64,000 nt of DNA from assembly GCA_016617495.1 (NCBI GenBank), contig WYCU01000006.1, positions 124,001-188,000 on the forward strand. The letters run 5' to 3'. The position numbers and the translations under genes are program-made. The DNA is from Azonexaceae bacterium s22 (GTDB taxonomy: Bacteria; Pseudomonadota; Gammaproteobacteria; Burkholderiales; Rhodocyclaceae). Of the stretch, positions 1 to 8,522 are shown one piece after another. Position 1 is the first letter of the stretch, and every line of letters starts with the position of its first letter. The notes beneath the pieces were generated by a model that worked only from the letters and a program-made list of their open reading frames with translations, had not been told where the DNA came from and made no database searches.

Positions 1-42
1 CGCAAGCCGGAGCTTGGGCACGGATTGATGCACTATGACTGA
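1..42 (+). CDS. C-terminal end of a hydrogenase-operon gene, probably HoxY small subunit (partial)
   Basis: Frame 1 reads the last 13 residues of a protein, ending LMHYD before a TGA at 40-42. It sits 45 bases upstream of hoxH on the same strand, where group 3d hydrogenase operons carry the small subunit gene hoxY. The assignment is by position only, since too little sequence is left for recognition. Bases 43-87 hold no gene I can support; a GGGGG tract at 78-82 is the likely ribosome binding site of hoxH. Confidence 0.35.
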   Translation, partial: RKPELGHGLMHYD

Positions 43-87
43 ATTCACGATGCTTGCGGCGGCCCATGCCTTGAATCGGGGGCTTGA

Positions 88-1551
88 ATGACTTATCAGC
101 TTGAAACTGCAGCACACCCGGAAAAACTACGGCGTGTCGCCATTGATCCGGTCTCGCGGGTCGAGGGGCACGGCAAGGTGACGATCCTGCTCGACGACCA
201 GAACAAGGTGCATCAGGTGCGCCTGCACATCGTCGAATTTCGCGGTTTTGAAAAATTCATTCAGGGGCGGCCGTACTGGGAAGTGCCGGTGATGGTGCAG
301 CGCCTGTGCGGCATTTGTCCGGTTTCCCATCATCTCGCCGCTTCCAAGGCGCTGGATGTGATCGTGGGAGCGCAGCGCATTTCGCCGACGGCGGAAAAGT
401 TGCGCCGCCTGATGCATTACGGGCAGATGCTCCAGTCGCACGCGCTGCATTTCTTCCATCTCTGTTCGCCGGATCTGTTGTTCGGTTTTGACAGCGATAT
501 CACCCGCCGGAACATTGTTGGCGTTGCCGCGGCGCATCCGGAAACCGCGCGCCGGGGCGTGTTGCTGCGCAAATTCGGCCAGGAAGTGATCCGCGTGACG
601 GCCGGCAAGCGGGTTCACGGGACCGGCTCGGTGCCCGGCGGGGTGAACAAGCTCCTGACGGTGGCGGAGCGCGATGAGCTGCTCAAGGAGATCTACCACG
701 TGATCCAGTGGTCGCGCGAGGCCGTGCATCTGATCCAGAAGGTGCACACGCAGGACCCCGGCCTGTACAACAGCTTCGGTATCTTCCGTTCCAACTTCAT
801 GTCGCTGGTCGGCCATAACGGCGATCTGGATTTTTACCATGGCACCCTGCGTGCGCGTGACGATAACGGGGCCAAGATTTTCGATGGCGTCGATTATCAG
901 CAATACGACAAGTACATTGAAGAAGAAGTCCGGCCGTGGAGCTACATGAAGTTTCCTTACTTCCGCGCCATCGGCAAGGAACATGGCTGGTACAAGGTGG
1001 GTCCGCTGGCGCGCGTGCAGAACTGCGACCAGATTTCGACGCCATTCGCCGAGCACGAACGCAAGGAATTCGTCGATTACGCGGGCGGCACGCCGATGCA
1101 TGCGCCGCTGGCGTATCACTGGACGCGCATGATCGAGATGCTGCATGCGGCGGAAACGATCAAGGATCTGCTCCATGACGACGATCTGCTGGCCGGCGAG
1201 ATGGTCGTTCAGGGCGAGCGGCGCATGGATGGTGTGGGCGTGATCGAGGCGCCGCGCGGCACCTTGTTCCACCATTACCGGGTCGATGAAAACGATCTCG
1301 TCACCATGGCCAACCTGATCGTCTCCACGACCAACAACAATCAGGCGATGAACGAAGCGATCCGCCATGTGGCGCGGCGTTATCTGCACGGCCGCGAAAT
1401 TACCGAGGGGCTGCTCAATCACATCGAAGTGGCCATCCGGGCCTTCGATCCCTGCTTGTCCTGCGCGACGCATGCCCTGGGCAAAATGCCGCTGGCCGTG
1501 GAACTGGTCGATCCGGACGGTAGCGTGGTGCATCAATTGAGCCGTTCATGA
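88..1551 (+). CDS. hoxH: NAD-reducing bidirectional [NiFe] hydrogenase large subunit
   Basis: Large subunit carrying the Ni-Fe active site that splits or forms H2, working with HoxY and the diaphorase HoxFU in the cytoplasm. The protein has 487 residues, the usual HoxH length. The N-terminal motif RLCGICPVSHH supplies Cys74 and Cys77, and the C-terminal motif DPCLSCATH supplies Cys456, Cys459 and His462. About 25 residues follow His462, which is the tail that a dedicated endopeptidase removes after nickel insertion. The next gene encodes such a protease and overlaps this one by four bases (ATGA), so the two are translationally coupled. Assignment to group 3d rather than 3b rests on overall resemblance to Ralstonia HoxH and is fairly secure. 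Confidence 0.93.
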   Translation: MTYQLETAAHPEKLRRVAIDPVSRVEGHGKVTILLDDQNKVHQVRLHIVEFRGFEKFIQGRPYWEVPVMVQRLCGICPVSHHLAASKALDVIVGAQRISPTAEKLRRLMHYGQMLQSHALHFFHLCSPDLLFGFDSDITRRNIVGVAAAHPETARRGVLLRKFGQEVIRVTAGKRVHGTGSVPGGVNKLLTVAERDELLKEIYHVIQWSREAVHLIQKVHTQDPGLYNSFGIFRSNFMSLVGHNGDLDFYHGTLRARDDNGAKIFDGVDYQQYDKYIEEEVRPWSYMKFPYFRAIGKEHGWYKVGPLARVQNCDQISTPFAEHERKEFVDYAGGTPMHAPLAYHWTRMIEMLHAAETIKDLLHDDDLLAGEMVVQGERRMDGVGVIEAPRGTLFHHYRVDENDLVTMANLIVSTTNNNQAMNEAIRHVARRYLHGREITEGLLNHIEVAIRAFDPCLSCATHALGKMPLAVELVDPDGSVVHQLSRS

Positions 1552-2036
1552 CGGCGCCGCTGGTCGTCTTTGCCATCGGCAATCCCAGCCGGGGCGACGA
1601 TGCGCTCGGGCCGGCGCTATCCGCCCGCCTGCGGCCCTGGCTGGAAAGCTCGGGGTTGGCGGCGCAGATTGAACTGGTTGAGGATTTTCAGCTCAACATC
1701 GAGCATGCGCTCGATCTCGTCGGGCGTCGTTTGGCCGTGTTTGTCGATGCCGGCGCGGCGACGCCCGGTCCTTTCGTTTTTGCCCCGATTTTGCCGTCGA
1801 CCGCGACAACCCACAGTACGCATGCGCTGGCGCCGGAAAGTGTGCTTCATGTCTATCAGCTCACCGAAGGCCGCGCACCGCCGCCGGCTTTTGTCCTGTG
1901 CATCCGCGGGGAAAGTTTCGCCCTGGGCGAGGGATTGTCGGAAGCTGCCGAATCGGCGCTGGGGCAGGCGGAAAGCTGGCTCAAGGGCAAGTTGTTGCTG
2001 GGCGATGCCTGGCAGCCCGCGCAGGACGTTTGTTGA
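1548..2036 (+). CDS. hoxW: Hydrogenase maturation protease (HoxW/HyaD type)
   Basis: Endopeptidase of the HycI/HyaD family that trims the C-terminal tail of the hydrogenase large subunit. The 162-residue protein starts with the family signature GNPSRGDDALG (residues 11-21). Asp18, Asp67 in FVDAG and His92 in THAL fit the three nickel-sensing ligands known for HycI. The start codon overlaps the hoxH stop, so substrate and protease are coupled. Residues 77-88 are encoded by a copy of the dispersed GTCGACCGCGACAA repeat, just before the His92 ligand, yet the protein keeps normal length. A strong terminator follows at 2056-2095. Confidence 0.88.
   Translation: MTAPLVVFAIGNPSRGDDALGPALSARLRPWLESSGLAAQIELVEDFQLNIEHALDLVGRRLAVFVDAGAATPGPFVFAPILPSTATTHSTHALAPESVLHVYQLTEGRAPPPAFVLCIRGESFALGEGLSEAAESALGQAESWLKGKLLLGDAWQPAQDVC
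1777..1810 (-). repeat. Dispersed uptake-type repeat, copy 1 (inside hoxW)
   Basis: On the minus strand the core GTTGTCGCGGTCGAC is followed by AAAA and AAAAA tracts, the same order as the other copies in this window. It is read in hoxW as the frame that gives STATT. Confidence 0.75.
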
Positions 2037-2055
2037 GTGCTTCAGCCGCGCCAAT

Positions 2056-2095
2056 GAAAAACGCCGTACCCGGAGCGGGTACGGCGCTGGTTTTT
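2056..2095. terminator. Bidirectional terminator between hoxW and phbB
   Basis: An 11-bp perfect stem, CGCCGTACCCG at 2062-2072 with CGGGTACGGCG at 2076-2086 and a GAG loop, is flanked by AAAAA on the left and TTTTT on the right. It can serve both convergent genes. Confidence 0.88.
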
Positions 2096-2114
2096 CTCCC
2101 TGAGCAATCGGTAA

Positions 2115-2855
2115 TCAGGTCATGTGGTTGCCGCCGTTACAGGCAAAGTTGGCGCCGGTGGTGAAGCCGGCATCGTCGGAGGCCAGCCAGCCGACGATGG
2201 AGGCAATTTCTTCCGGTTGACCCAGACGCTTGACCGGCACGGTGGCCACGATCTTTTCAAGCACATCTTCGCGGATGGCGCGAACCATGTCGGTGGCGAT
2301 GTAGCCCGGCGAAACGGTGTTGACCGTCACGCCCTTGCCGGCCACTTCCTGTGCCAACGCCATGGTGAAACCATGCATGCCGGCCTTGGCGGTGGAGTAG
2401 TTGGTTTGTCCGAACTGGCCGCGCTGGCCATTCACCGACGAGATGTTGATGATGCGGCCAAAACCCTGATCCATCATGCCATCGACGACCTGCTTGGTGA
2501 CGTAGAACAGCGAATTCAGGTTGGTGTCGATAACGGCCTTCCAGTCATCCACGCTCATCTTGCGGAAGACGCCGTCCTTGGTGATCCCGGCGTTGTTGAC
2601 CAGCACGCTGATCGGCCCGACTTCGGCTTTGACCTTGTCAAAGGCGGCCTTGGTGCTATCCCAGTCCGAAACGTTGCCTTCGGAGGCGATGAAATCGAAA
2701 CCGAGTGCCTTTTGTTCGGCGAGCCACTTGTCCTTGCGCGGGGAGTTGGGGCCGCAGCCCGCCACCACGGTAAAGCCGGCCTTGGCCAGCCGCTGACAGA
2801 TCGCGGTTCCGATGCCGCCCATCCCTCCGGTGACGTAGGCAATCTTCTTGGTCAT
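2115..2855 (-). CDS. phbB: Acetoacetyl-CoA reductase (NADPH)
   Basis: Short-chain dehydrogenase that reduces acetoacetyl-CoA to (R)-3-hydroxybutyryl-CoA for polyhydroxybutyrate synthesis. The 246 residues match PhaB/PhbB. The cofactor loop TGGMGGIG lies at residues 9-16, NNAG at 87-90, and the catalytic Ser140, Tyr153 and Lys157 fall at the same numbers as in Ralstonia PhaB. An AGGAG ribosome binding site precedes the ATG. The PHA synthase gene lies 6 kb away on the other strand, so this is not a compact pha operon. The 200 bases upstream are AT-rich and should hold its promoter; I see no clear operator there. Confidence 0.93.
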   Translation of the reverse strand: MTKKIAYVTGGMGGIGTAICQRLAKAGFTVVAGCGPNSPRKDKWLAEQKALGFDFIASEGNVSDWDSTKAAFDKVKAEVGPISVLVNNAGITKDGVFRKMSVDDWKAVIDTNLNSLFYVTKQVVDGMMDQGFGRIINISSVNGQRGQFGQTNYSTAKAGMHGFTMALAQEVAGKGVTVNTVSPGYIATDMVRAIREDVLEKIVATVPVKRLGQPEEIASIVGWLASDDAGFTTGANFACNGGNHMT

Positions 2856-3067
2856 GCGACATCTCCTTATGTAATTATGGATTGAATTATGAACTATACA
2901 ACACGTTGAATATTATTCAAGCGTTTGTCTGGCGATGCAATCGTCATGATTATCGGGGGTGGCGCGAGGCGCCGGGGCGCAATTGATCTGGGACAATCCG
3001 GGTGGGCTCAAGCGGCCTATAATGCAATGAAATAATGACCGTTAAGTCAGTAATAAAGGTGTCCGAA

Positions 3068-4054
3068 ATGGATCGATCCCCAGCCCGCAAATTCCTGATT
3101 TTTGCCCTTTTTCTGGCGTTGACTGCGACAATCGCCTGGATGCTCTACCGCAACGCCGGTGAGCGCCTGCCGGACGGTTTTGCCTCGGGTAACGGGCGTC
3201 TGGAGGCGACCGAAGTCGACGTGGCGACCAAGCTTGCCGGCCGGCTGGCCGAACTCGGGCCGCGCGAAGGCGATTGGGTGGCGGCCGGTACGGTGGTCGG
3301 ACGGCTCGATGCCGACGATCTCGCAGCGCAGCTGCGTTCGGCGCAGGCGCTGGCGGTGCAGGCGGAAAGGGCACTCGACGAAGCGCACGCCGGGGTGCGC
3401 AAATCCGGGGCCGACCTGCAACTGGCCGACAAGACGCTGCGCCGTTCGCAGGCACTGGTCGACAAAGGCTTCATTTCGCGCAACAAGCTCGATACCGACC
3501 AGAGCGGCATGGATGGCGCGATGGCCGGCATGGCCCAGTCGCAGAGCCGCGTCGCCGAAGCCGAGGCGGCATTGGCTGCGGCGCGCGCCAAGGTCGAGAG
3601 CCTGCAAGTGAATGTGGACGACATGGCGCTCAAGGCGCCGGTTTCGGGACGCGTGCTTTACCGCCTGGCCGAGCCGGGGGAGGTGCTGGCGGCGGGGGGC
3701 AAGGCGCTGACGCTGGTCGATCTGTCCGACATGTATCTGACGATCTACCTGCCGACGAACCGCGTCGGGCAGGTGGCGCTCGGCAGCGAGGCGCGCATCG
3801 TGCTCGATGCCTTGCCGGATCAGGCGATACCGGCCAAGGTGAGTTTCGTGGCCGACAAGGCGCAATTCACGCCGCGTGAGGTGGAAACCCGGACGGAGCG
3901 CGAAAAGTTGATGTTCCGCGTCAAGGTCCGGCCGGACCCGGCCTGGGTCACTGAACATCGCGACCTCGCCAAGAGCGGCATGCCCGGTGTGGCCTACGTG
4001 AAACTCGATGCCGGTGCGGTGTGGCCGGCCCGTTTGCAACCGAGCGGGAAGTAA
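3068..4054 (+). CDS. HlyD-family membrane fusion protein of an ABC exporter
   Basis: Periplasmic adaptor linking the inner-membrane ABC transporter encoded downstream to an outer-membrane channel. From the ATG at 3068 it has 328 residues: an N-terminal membrane anchor (about residues 8-26), a lipoyl-type half, a long alpha-helical hairpin rich in Ala, Glu and Gln (about 70-190), then the second lipoyl half and beta-barrel. An in-frame ATG at 3035 has no ribosome binding site, whereas AAAGGTG precedes 3068. Part of the membrane anchor is encoded by a repeat copy at 3098-3132. It is YbhG-like; the exported substrate is unknown. It opens a three-gene exporter operon. Confidence 0.85.
   Translation: MDRSPARKFLIFALFLALTATIAWMLYRNAGERLPDGFASGNGRLEATEVDVATKLAGRLAELGPREGDWVAAGTVVGRLDADDLAAQLRSAQALAVQAERALDEAHAGVRKSGADLQLADKTLRRSQALVDKGFISRNKLDTDQSGMDGAMAGMAQSQSRVAEAEAALAAARAKVESLQVNVDDMALKAPVSGRVLYRLAEPGEVLAAGGKALTLVDLSDMYLTIYLPTNRVGQVALGSEARIVLDALPDQAIPAKVSFVADKAQFTPREVETRTEREKLMFRVKVRPDPAWVTEHRDLAKSGMPGVAYVKLDAGAVWPARLQPSGK
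3098..3132 (-). repeat. Dispersed uptake-type repeat, copy 2 (diverged, in the HlyD membrane helix)
   Basis: Minus-strand core ATTGTCGCAGTCAAC has two mismatches to the consensus and is followed by AAAAA, GGGC and AAAAA. It encodes FALFLALTATI within the transmembrane anchor, nearly identical to the copy at 11934-11968. Confidence 0.6.
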
Positions 4055-4060
4055 GCGCGC

Positions 4061-6799
4061 ATGGACCGCACGCCGGTCGCCCGATTGCATGGTGTCAGCC
4101 ATCGCTATGGCGCGGTGGCGGCGCTCGATGCCGTCGATCTGAGCTTGCCGGCCGGCGTCATGGTTGGCTTGATCGGGCCGGATGGCGTCGGGAAATCGTC
4201 GCTGCTGGCCCTGGTTTCTGGGGCGCGCAAAATTCAGGCAGGGCAGGTCGAGGTGCTGGGCGGCGACATTGGCGAGGCCCGCTTCCGTGCCCGCGTACAG
4301 CCGCGCATCGCCTACATGCCGCAGGGCCTGGGGAAGAATCTCTATCCCACCTTGTCAGTCTTCGAAAACGTCGATTTCTTCGGGCGGCTGTTCGGGCATG
4401 CCGCGGCCGAGCGCGCGCGGCGCATCGACGAACTGCTGGAAGCGACCGGCCTGGCGCCATTCCGCGACCGCCCGGCGGCCAAGCTTTCCGGCGGCATGAA
4501 GCAAAAGCTCGGCTTGTGTTGCGCCTTGATTCACGACCCCGATCTGCTCATCCTCGATGAGCCGACCACGGGCGTCGATCCTTTGTCCCGCCGCCAGTTC
4601 TGGGCGCTGATTGAGAGCATCCGCGCGCGTCGTCCGGGCATGAGCGTGCTGGTGGCCACAGCCTACATGGAAGAAGCCGAGCGTTTCGACTGGCTGGTGG
4701 CGATGGACAACGGCAAGGTCATCGGCACTGGTACGCCGGCCGAACTGCGGGCGCGCACCGGGCAGCACACGCTTGATGCGGCCTTCATTCATCTCCTGCC
4801 GGAAGCGCGCCAACAGGCGCATGTGGCGCTGGTGATTCCCCCGCGTCGCGGCGATGGGGGCGACTTCGCCATCGAGGCGGAAGGCCTTTCCCAGCGCTTC
4901 GGCGAATTCACGGCGGTCGATCGGGTCAGCTTCAAAATCGAGCGCGGGGAAATTTTCGGTTTTCTCGGTTCCAATGGCTGCGGCAAGACGACGACCATGA
5001 AGATGCTGACCGGCCTGCTGCCGCCCAGCGAAGGTTCGGCGCAGCTTTTCGGCAAACCGGTCGATGCCCGCGACCTCGAAACGCGCAAGCAGGTCGGCTA
5101 CATGTCCCAGTCGTTTTCGCTTTATGGCGAACTGACGGTCGCGGAAAACCTCGATTTGCATGCGCGGCTGTTTCATTTGCCGGAAGCGCGCCGCGAACAG
5201 CGCATCGCGGAACTGACGGCGCGCTTCGGTCTGGCCGATTATGTCGGGCACGCAGCGGCCGATCTGCCGCTGGGCATCCGGCAGCGCCTGTCGCTGGCCG
5301 TGGCGGTGGTGCATGAGCCCAAACTGCTGATCCTCGACGAGCCGACTTCGGGCGTCGATCCGGTGGCGCGCGACCAGTTCTGGGCCTTGCTGGTCGAATT
5401 GTCGCGCGGGCAGGGCGTGACCATCTTCATCTCCACCCATTTCATGAACGAGGCCGAGCGTTGCGACCGCATTTCGCTGATGCATGCCGGGCGCGTCCTG
5501 GCCAGCGACACCCCGGCCGCGCTCTGTGCCGCACGCGGCGCTGAAACGCTCGAAGCCGCCTTCATCGGCTACCTTGAGGAAGCCACGGGCACGACGGACA
5601 CGATTGTCGCGGTCGACCCCGAAAATCGGCCAAAAATGCAGGTCGACCGCGACAATGTGGCCATAGCGCCACCCGCTTTCAGTACCCGGCGCCTGTTCGG
5701 CTATGCCTACCGCGAGGCGCTGGAACTCCGCCGCGATCCGATCCGCCTGGCCTTTGCCTTGCTCGGTTCGGTCATCCTGATGTTCGTGCTCGGGTTCGGC
5801 ATTTCGCTCGATGTCGAAGGGCTGCGCTTTGCCGCGCTGGACCGCGACCAGTCGCCGGAGAGTCGGGCCTATATCGAAAACATTGCCGGTTCGCGCTATT
5901 TCATCGAGCAGCCGCCGATTCTCGACGATGCCGATCTCGACCGCCGCATGAAAAGTGGCGAACTGGCGCTGGCCGTCGATATTCCCGCGGGCTTCGGGCG
6001 CGATCTGCGGCGCGGGCATTGGCCGGAAGTCGGTTTGTGGATCGACGGCGCGATGCCCTATCGCGGAGAAACCGTGCGCGGCTACGCCGAGGGCATGCAC
6101 CGCCTTTACGTGGCCCGGCTGATCCTCGAAAACACCGGCAATGACACCGCCTACCCGATCAATATCGTGCCGCGCTACCGTTACAACCAGGATGTGAAGA
6201 GCATCTACGCGATGGTGCCGGCCACCATTCCCATTTTGCTCGTCTTCATCCCCGCCATCCTCATGGCGCTTGGCGTGGTCCGCGAAAAGGAACTGGGATC
6301 GATCACCAATCTGTACGTGACGCCGGTGACGCGGCTGGAATTCCTGCTCGGCAAGCAACTGCCTTACATCGTGGTGTCGCTGATCAGTTTTGTCCTGCTC
6401 GTCATCCAGTCGCAGCTCGTGTTTCATGTCCCGATCAAGGGCAGCCTCTTCGCCCTGTCTTTCGGCGCCGTGCTTTACGTCATCGCCACCACCGGCATCG
6501 GCCTCTTGATGTCCACGTTCACGCGCACCCAGATCGCGGCACTGTTCGGCACGGCGATCCTCACCATCCTGCCGACCGTGAGCTTTTCCGGCCTGACGAC
6601 GCCGGTCGGCTCGCTGGAAGGGGCGAGCTACTGGATCGGGCAGCTTTTTCCGGCCAGCTATTTTCTGGTCATCAGCCGCGGCACCTTCACCAAGGCGCTG
6701 GAATTCGGCGATCTCGTGCCGCAGTACCTGGCATTGGCCGCCTTCATTCCGGTGCTGACGACGCTTTCCGTCGTGTTCCTGAAAAAGCAGGAGGCCTGA
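4061..6799 (+). CDS. Fused ABC transporter, two ATPase domains plus ABC-2 permease (RbbA/YhiH type)
   Basis: The 912-residue protein joins two nucleotide-binding domains and a membrane domain. NBD1 has Walker [10 protein letters not shown] (residues 39-47) and signature LSGGMKQ. NBD2 has Walker [10 protein letters not shown] from residue 303 and the variant signature LPLGIRQ, as is usual in this subfamily. A linker (about 505-540) precedes an ABC-2 permease with a large extracytoplasmic loop and a C-terminal bundle of membrane helices. Residues 515-532 of the linker are exactly the 54-bp palindromic repeat at 5603-5656. The gene follows the HlyD gene by six bases and overlaps the next permease by one base (TGATG). 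The substrate is unknown; homologues export drugs or lipophilic compounds. Confidence 0.88.
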   Translation: MDRTPVARLHGVSHRYGAVAALDAVDLSLPAGVMVGLIGPDGVGKSSLLALVSGARKIQAGQVEVLGGDIGEARFRARVQPRIAYMPQGLGKNLYPTLSVFENVDFFGRLFGHAAAERARRIDELLEATGLAPFRDRPAAKLSGGMKQKLGLCCALIHDPDLLILDEPTTGVDPLSRRQFWALIESIRARRPGMSVLVATAYMEEAERFDWLVAMDNGKVIGTGTPAELRARTGQHTLDAAFIHLLPEARQQAHVALVIPPRRGDGGDFAIEAEGLSQRFGEFTAVDRVSFKIERGEIFGFLGSNGCGKTTTMKMLTGLLPPSEGSAQLFGKPVDARDLETRKQVGYMSQSFSLYGELTVAENLDLHARLFHLPEARREQRIAELTARFGLADYVGHAAADLPLGIRQRLSLAVAVVHEPKLLILDEPTSGVDPVARDQFWALLVELSRGQGVTIFISTHFMNEAERCDRISLMHAGRVLASDTPAALCAARGAETLEAAFIGYLEEATGTTDTIVAVDPENRPKMQVDRDNVAIAPPAFSTRRLFGYAYREALELRRDPIRLAFALLGSVILMFVLGFGISLDVEGLRFAALDRDQSPESRAYIENIAGSRYFIEQPPILDDADLDRRMKSGELALAVDIPAGFGRDLRRGHWPEVGLWIDGAMPYRGETVRGYAEGMHRLYVARLILENTGNDTAYPINIVPRYRYNQDVKSIYAMVPATIPILLVFIPAILMALGVVREKELGSITNLYVTPVTRLEFLLGKQLPYIVVSLISFVLLVIQSQLVFHVPIKGSLFALSFGAVLYVIATTGIGLLMSTFTRTQIAALFGTAILTILPTVSFSGLTTPVGSLEGASYWIGQLFPASYFLVISRGTFTKALEFGDLVPQYLALAAFIPVLTTLSVVFLKKQEA
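5603..5656. repeat. Complete palindromic copy of the dispersed repeat, in frame in the ABC linker
   Basis: A perfect 16-bp inverted repeat: ATTGTCGCGGTCGACC at 5603-5618 and its reverse complement at 5641-5656. The 22-base centre contains AAAA and AAAAA tracts. It is 54 bp (18 codons) long and is read as IVAVD at one end and VDRDN at the other. Confidence 0.85.
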
Positions 6800-7932
6800 T
6801 GCGCCTGCCCAGTCTTTCCAATATCTACCGCCTCGGGCTCAAGGAACTGAAGAGCCTGTGGGCGGACAAGACGCTGCTGGTCCTCATTTGCTGGGCGTTT
6901 TCCGGGGCCATCTACACGGCAGCCACCGGTGTTTCGCAGGAGCTGAACAACGCGCCCATTGCCGTGGTCGACGAGGATCAATCGCCGCTCTCGCGCCGGC
7001 TGATCGACGCCTTCTATCCGCCGTATTTCCGGCCACCGCAACTGATCGAACTCAAGGATCTCGATGCCGGGATGGATGCCGGTCGCTACAACTTCACGCT
7101 GGTCATCCCGTCGCGCTTCCAGCATGACGTCCTCGCCGGCAAAACGCCCGACCTGCAGCTCAATATCGACGCCACGATCATGAGCCAGGCGTTCATCGGC
7201 GCCACCTACATCCAGAACATCGTGCTCGGCGAGGTCAACGAATACCTTACCGGCACCCGCGACAGCGCGGCCACGCCGGTCAAGCTGACCACGCGCGTAC
7301 GCTTCAATCCCAACCTCAAGGGGTTCTGGTTCGGCGGCGTCATGGAGGTCATCAACAACGTCACCATGCTGACCATCATTCTGGTGGGCGCCGCTTTCAT
7401 CCGCGAACGCGAACACGGCACCATCGAGCATCTGCTGGTGATGCCGCTGACGCCTTTCGAGATCATGATGGCCAAAATCTGGGCCAATGGCCTCGCCGTG
7501 TTGTGCGGGGTGTCCTTTGCCCTGATCGTGATGGTCGAACGGGTCTTGCAAGTGCCGATTGCCGGCTCGCTGGCACTCTTTCTTGCCGCGGCGGCGTGCT
7601 ACCTGTTCGCGGCGGCGTCCATCGGCATCTTTCTCGGGACGCTGGCGCGCTCCATGCCGCAGTTCGGTTTATTGGTGATTCTCTGCATTCTTCCGCTGCT
7701 TATGCTTTCCGGCGGGATTTCGCCGCGGGAAAGCATGCCGGAAGCGGTGCAGAACCTCATGCTGGCCGCACCGACCACCTATTTTGTGCGGCTGGCGCAG
7801 GGCATTCTTTACCGCGGCGCCGGGTTGGAGGTCGTTTGGCGCGACCTCCTGTGGATGACCGCCATCGGCGGCGTATTCTTTGCCGTGGCGCTGGTCCGCT
7901 TCCGCAAGGCTGTGACGCAGACCCAGCTATGA
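6799..7932 (+). CDS. ABC-2 type permease (YhhJ/YbhR-like)
   Basis: Second membrane subunit of the exporter, 377 residues. One N-terminal membrane helix (about 25-45) is followed by a long extracytoplasmic region (about 50-180) and a cluster of five helices, with the family segment REREHGTIEHLLVMP at the start of that domain. The start codon overlaps the stop of the fused ABC protein, which argues for a fixed stoichiometry. The gene ends two bases before the convergent universal stress gene, and I saw no hairpin between them. Confidence 0.87.
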   Translation: MRLPSLSNIYRLGLKELKSLWADKTLLVLICWAFSGAIYTAATGVSQELNNAPIAVVDEDQSPLSRRLIDAFYPPYFRPPQLIELKDLDAGMDAGRYNFTLVIPSRFQHDVLAGKTPDLQLNIDATIMSQAFIGATYIQNIVLGEVNEYLTGTRDSAATPVKLTTRVRFNPNLKGFWFGGVMEVINNVTMLTIILVGAAFIREREHGTIEHLLVMPLTPFEIMMAKIWANGLAVLCGVSFALIVMVERVLQVPIAGSLALFLAAAACYLFAAASIGIFLGTLARSMPQFGLLVILCILPLLMLSGGISPRESMPEAVQNLMLAAPTTYFVRLAQGILYRGAGLEVVWRDLLWMTAIGGVFFAVALVRFRKAVTQTQL

Positions 7933-7934
7933 AC

Positions 7935-8378
7935 TCAGCGATAGACGAGTACCGGCACCTTGGAATGCGTCAGCACCTTGTTGGTTTCGCTGCCGAGCAG
8001 GAAACCGCTGATGCCGCGGCGGCCGTGCGAGGCCATGAAGATCAGGTCGCAACCGGATTTTTCGGCGGCTTCGATGATCGCTTCGTAGGGAACGTCGCTG
8101 GTGACGGCCACGACATCGCAGGGCACATTGCCATCCGCGCACAATTGCTGCACCTCGCCGAGGTATTCGGCCGCTTGCTGATCGGCCAATTCGGCGAATT
8201 TTTCCGGCGTGGTCGGGTCGATCAGTGCGCCTTCGCCAAAGTAGGCAATCGGATATTCCGGCTTGGCAAAGAAAACCGTGACCTTGGCACCGGCTTCCTT
8301 GGCGAAAGACACCGCACGAGCCGCCGTCGCCCGCGAGAGTTCCGAACCGTCGGTGGGAACGAGAATATGTTTGAACAT
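7935..8378 (-). CDS. Universal stress protein, UspA family
   Basis: Small cytoplasmic stress protein of 147 residues with the UspA fold. It starts MFKHILVPTDGSELS, where the Asp contacts ATP in binding members, and carries the glycine loop GRRGISGFLLGS near the C terminus, so nucleotide binding is likely. It converges on the ABC exporter operon with a two-base gap. AGGAGGAAACC precedes the start. A second, different UspA protein is encoded at 15682-16113. Confidence 0.9.
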   Translation of the reverse strand: MFKHILVPTDGSELSRATAARAVSFAKEAGAKVTVFFAKPEYPIAYFGEGALIDPTTPEKFAELADQQAAEYLGEVQQLCADGNVPCDVVAVTSDVPYEAIIEAAEKSGCDLIFMASHGRRGISGFLLGSETNKVLTHSKVPVLVYR

Positions 8379-8522
8379 GGTTTCCTCCTGGCGAATGCCC
8401 GATGGATGGGGGCTTTTACGGCCATGCTACGCCAAGTCTTCCGGCAGGGGAACAGCAGGGGACGACACAGTCCCTCAGTCGCAGTGTGGTATATAAACAT
8501 TATCTGATTTGGAGTGCAGGTC

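Noticed and set aside
35-91. An 18-codon ORF between the partial gene and hoxH
   Set aside because: It has no recognisable family and overlaps the hoxH start; nothing supports it beyond an ATG.
127-1536. A 469-codon open frame antisense to hoxH, and similar long antisense frames over the ABC protein, NrdA and the TonB receptor
   Set aside because: They are shadows caused by high GC codon bias; the sense frames carry clear catalytic motifs and the antisense ones none.
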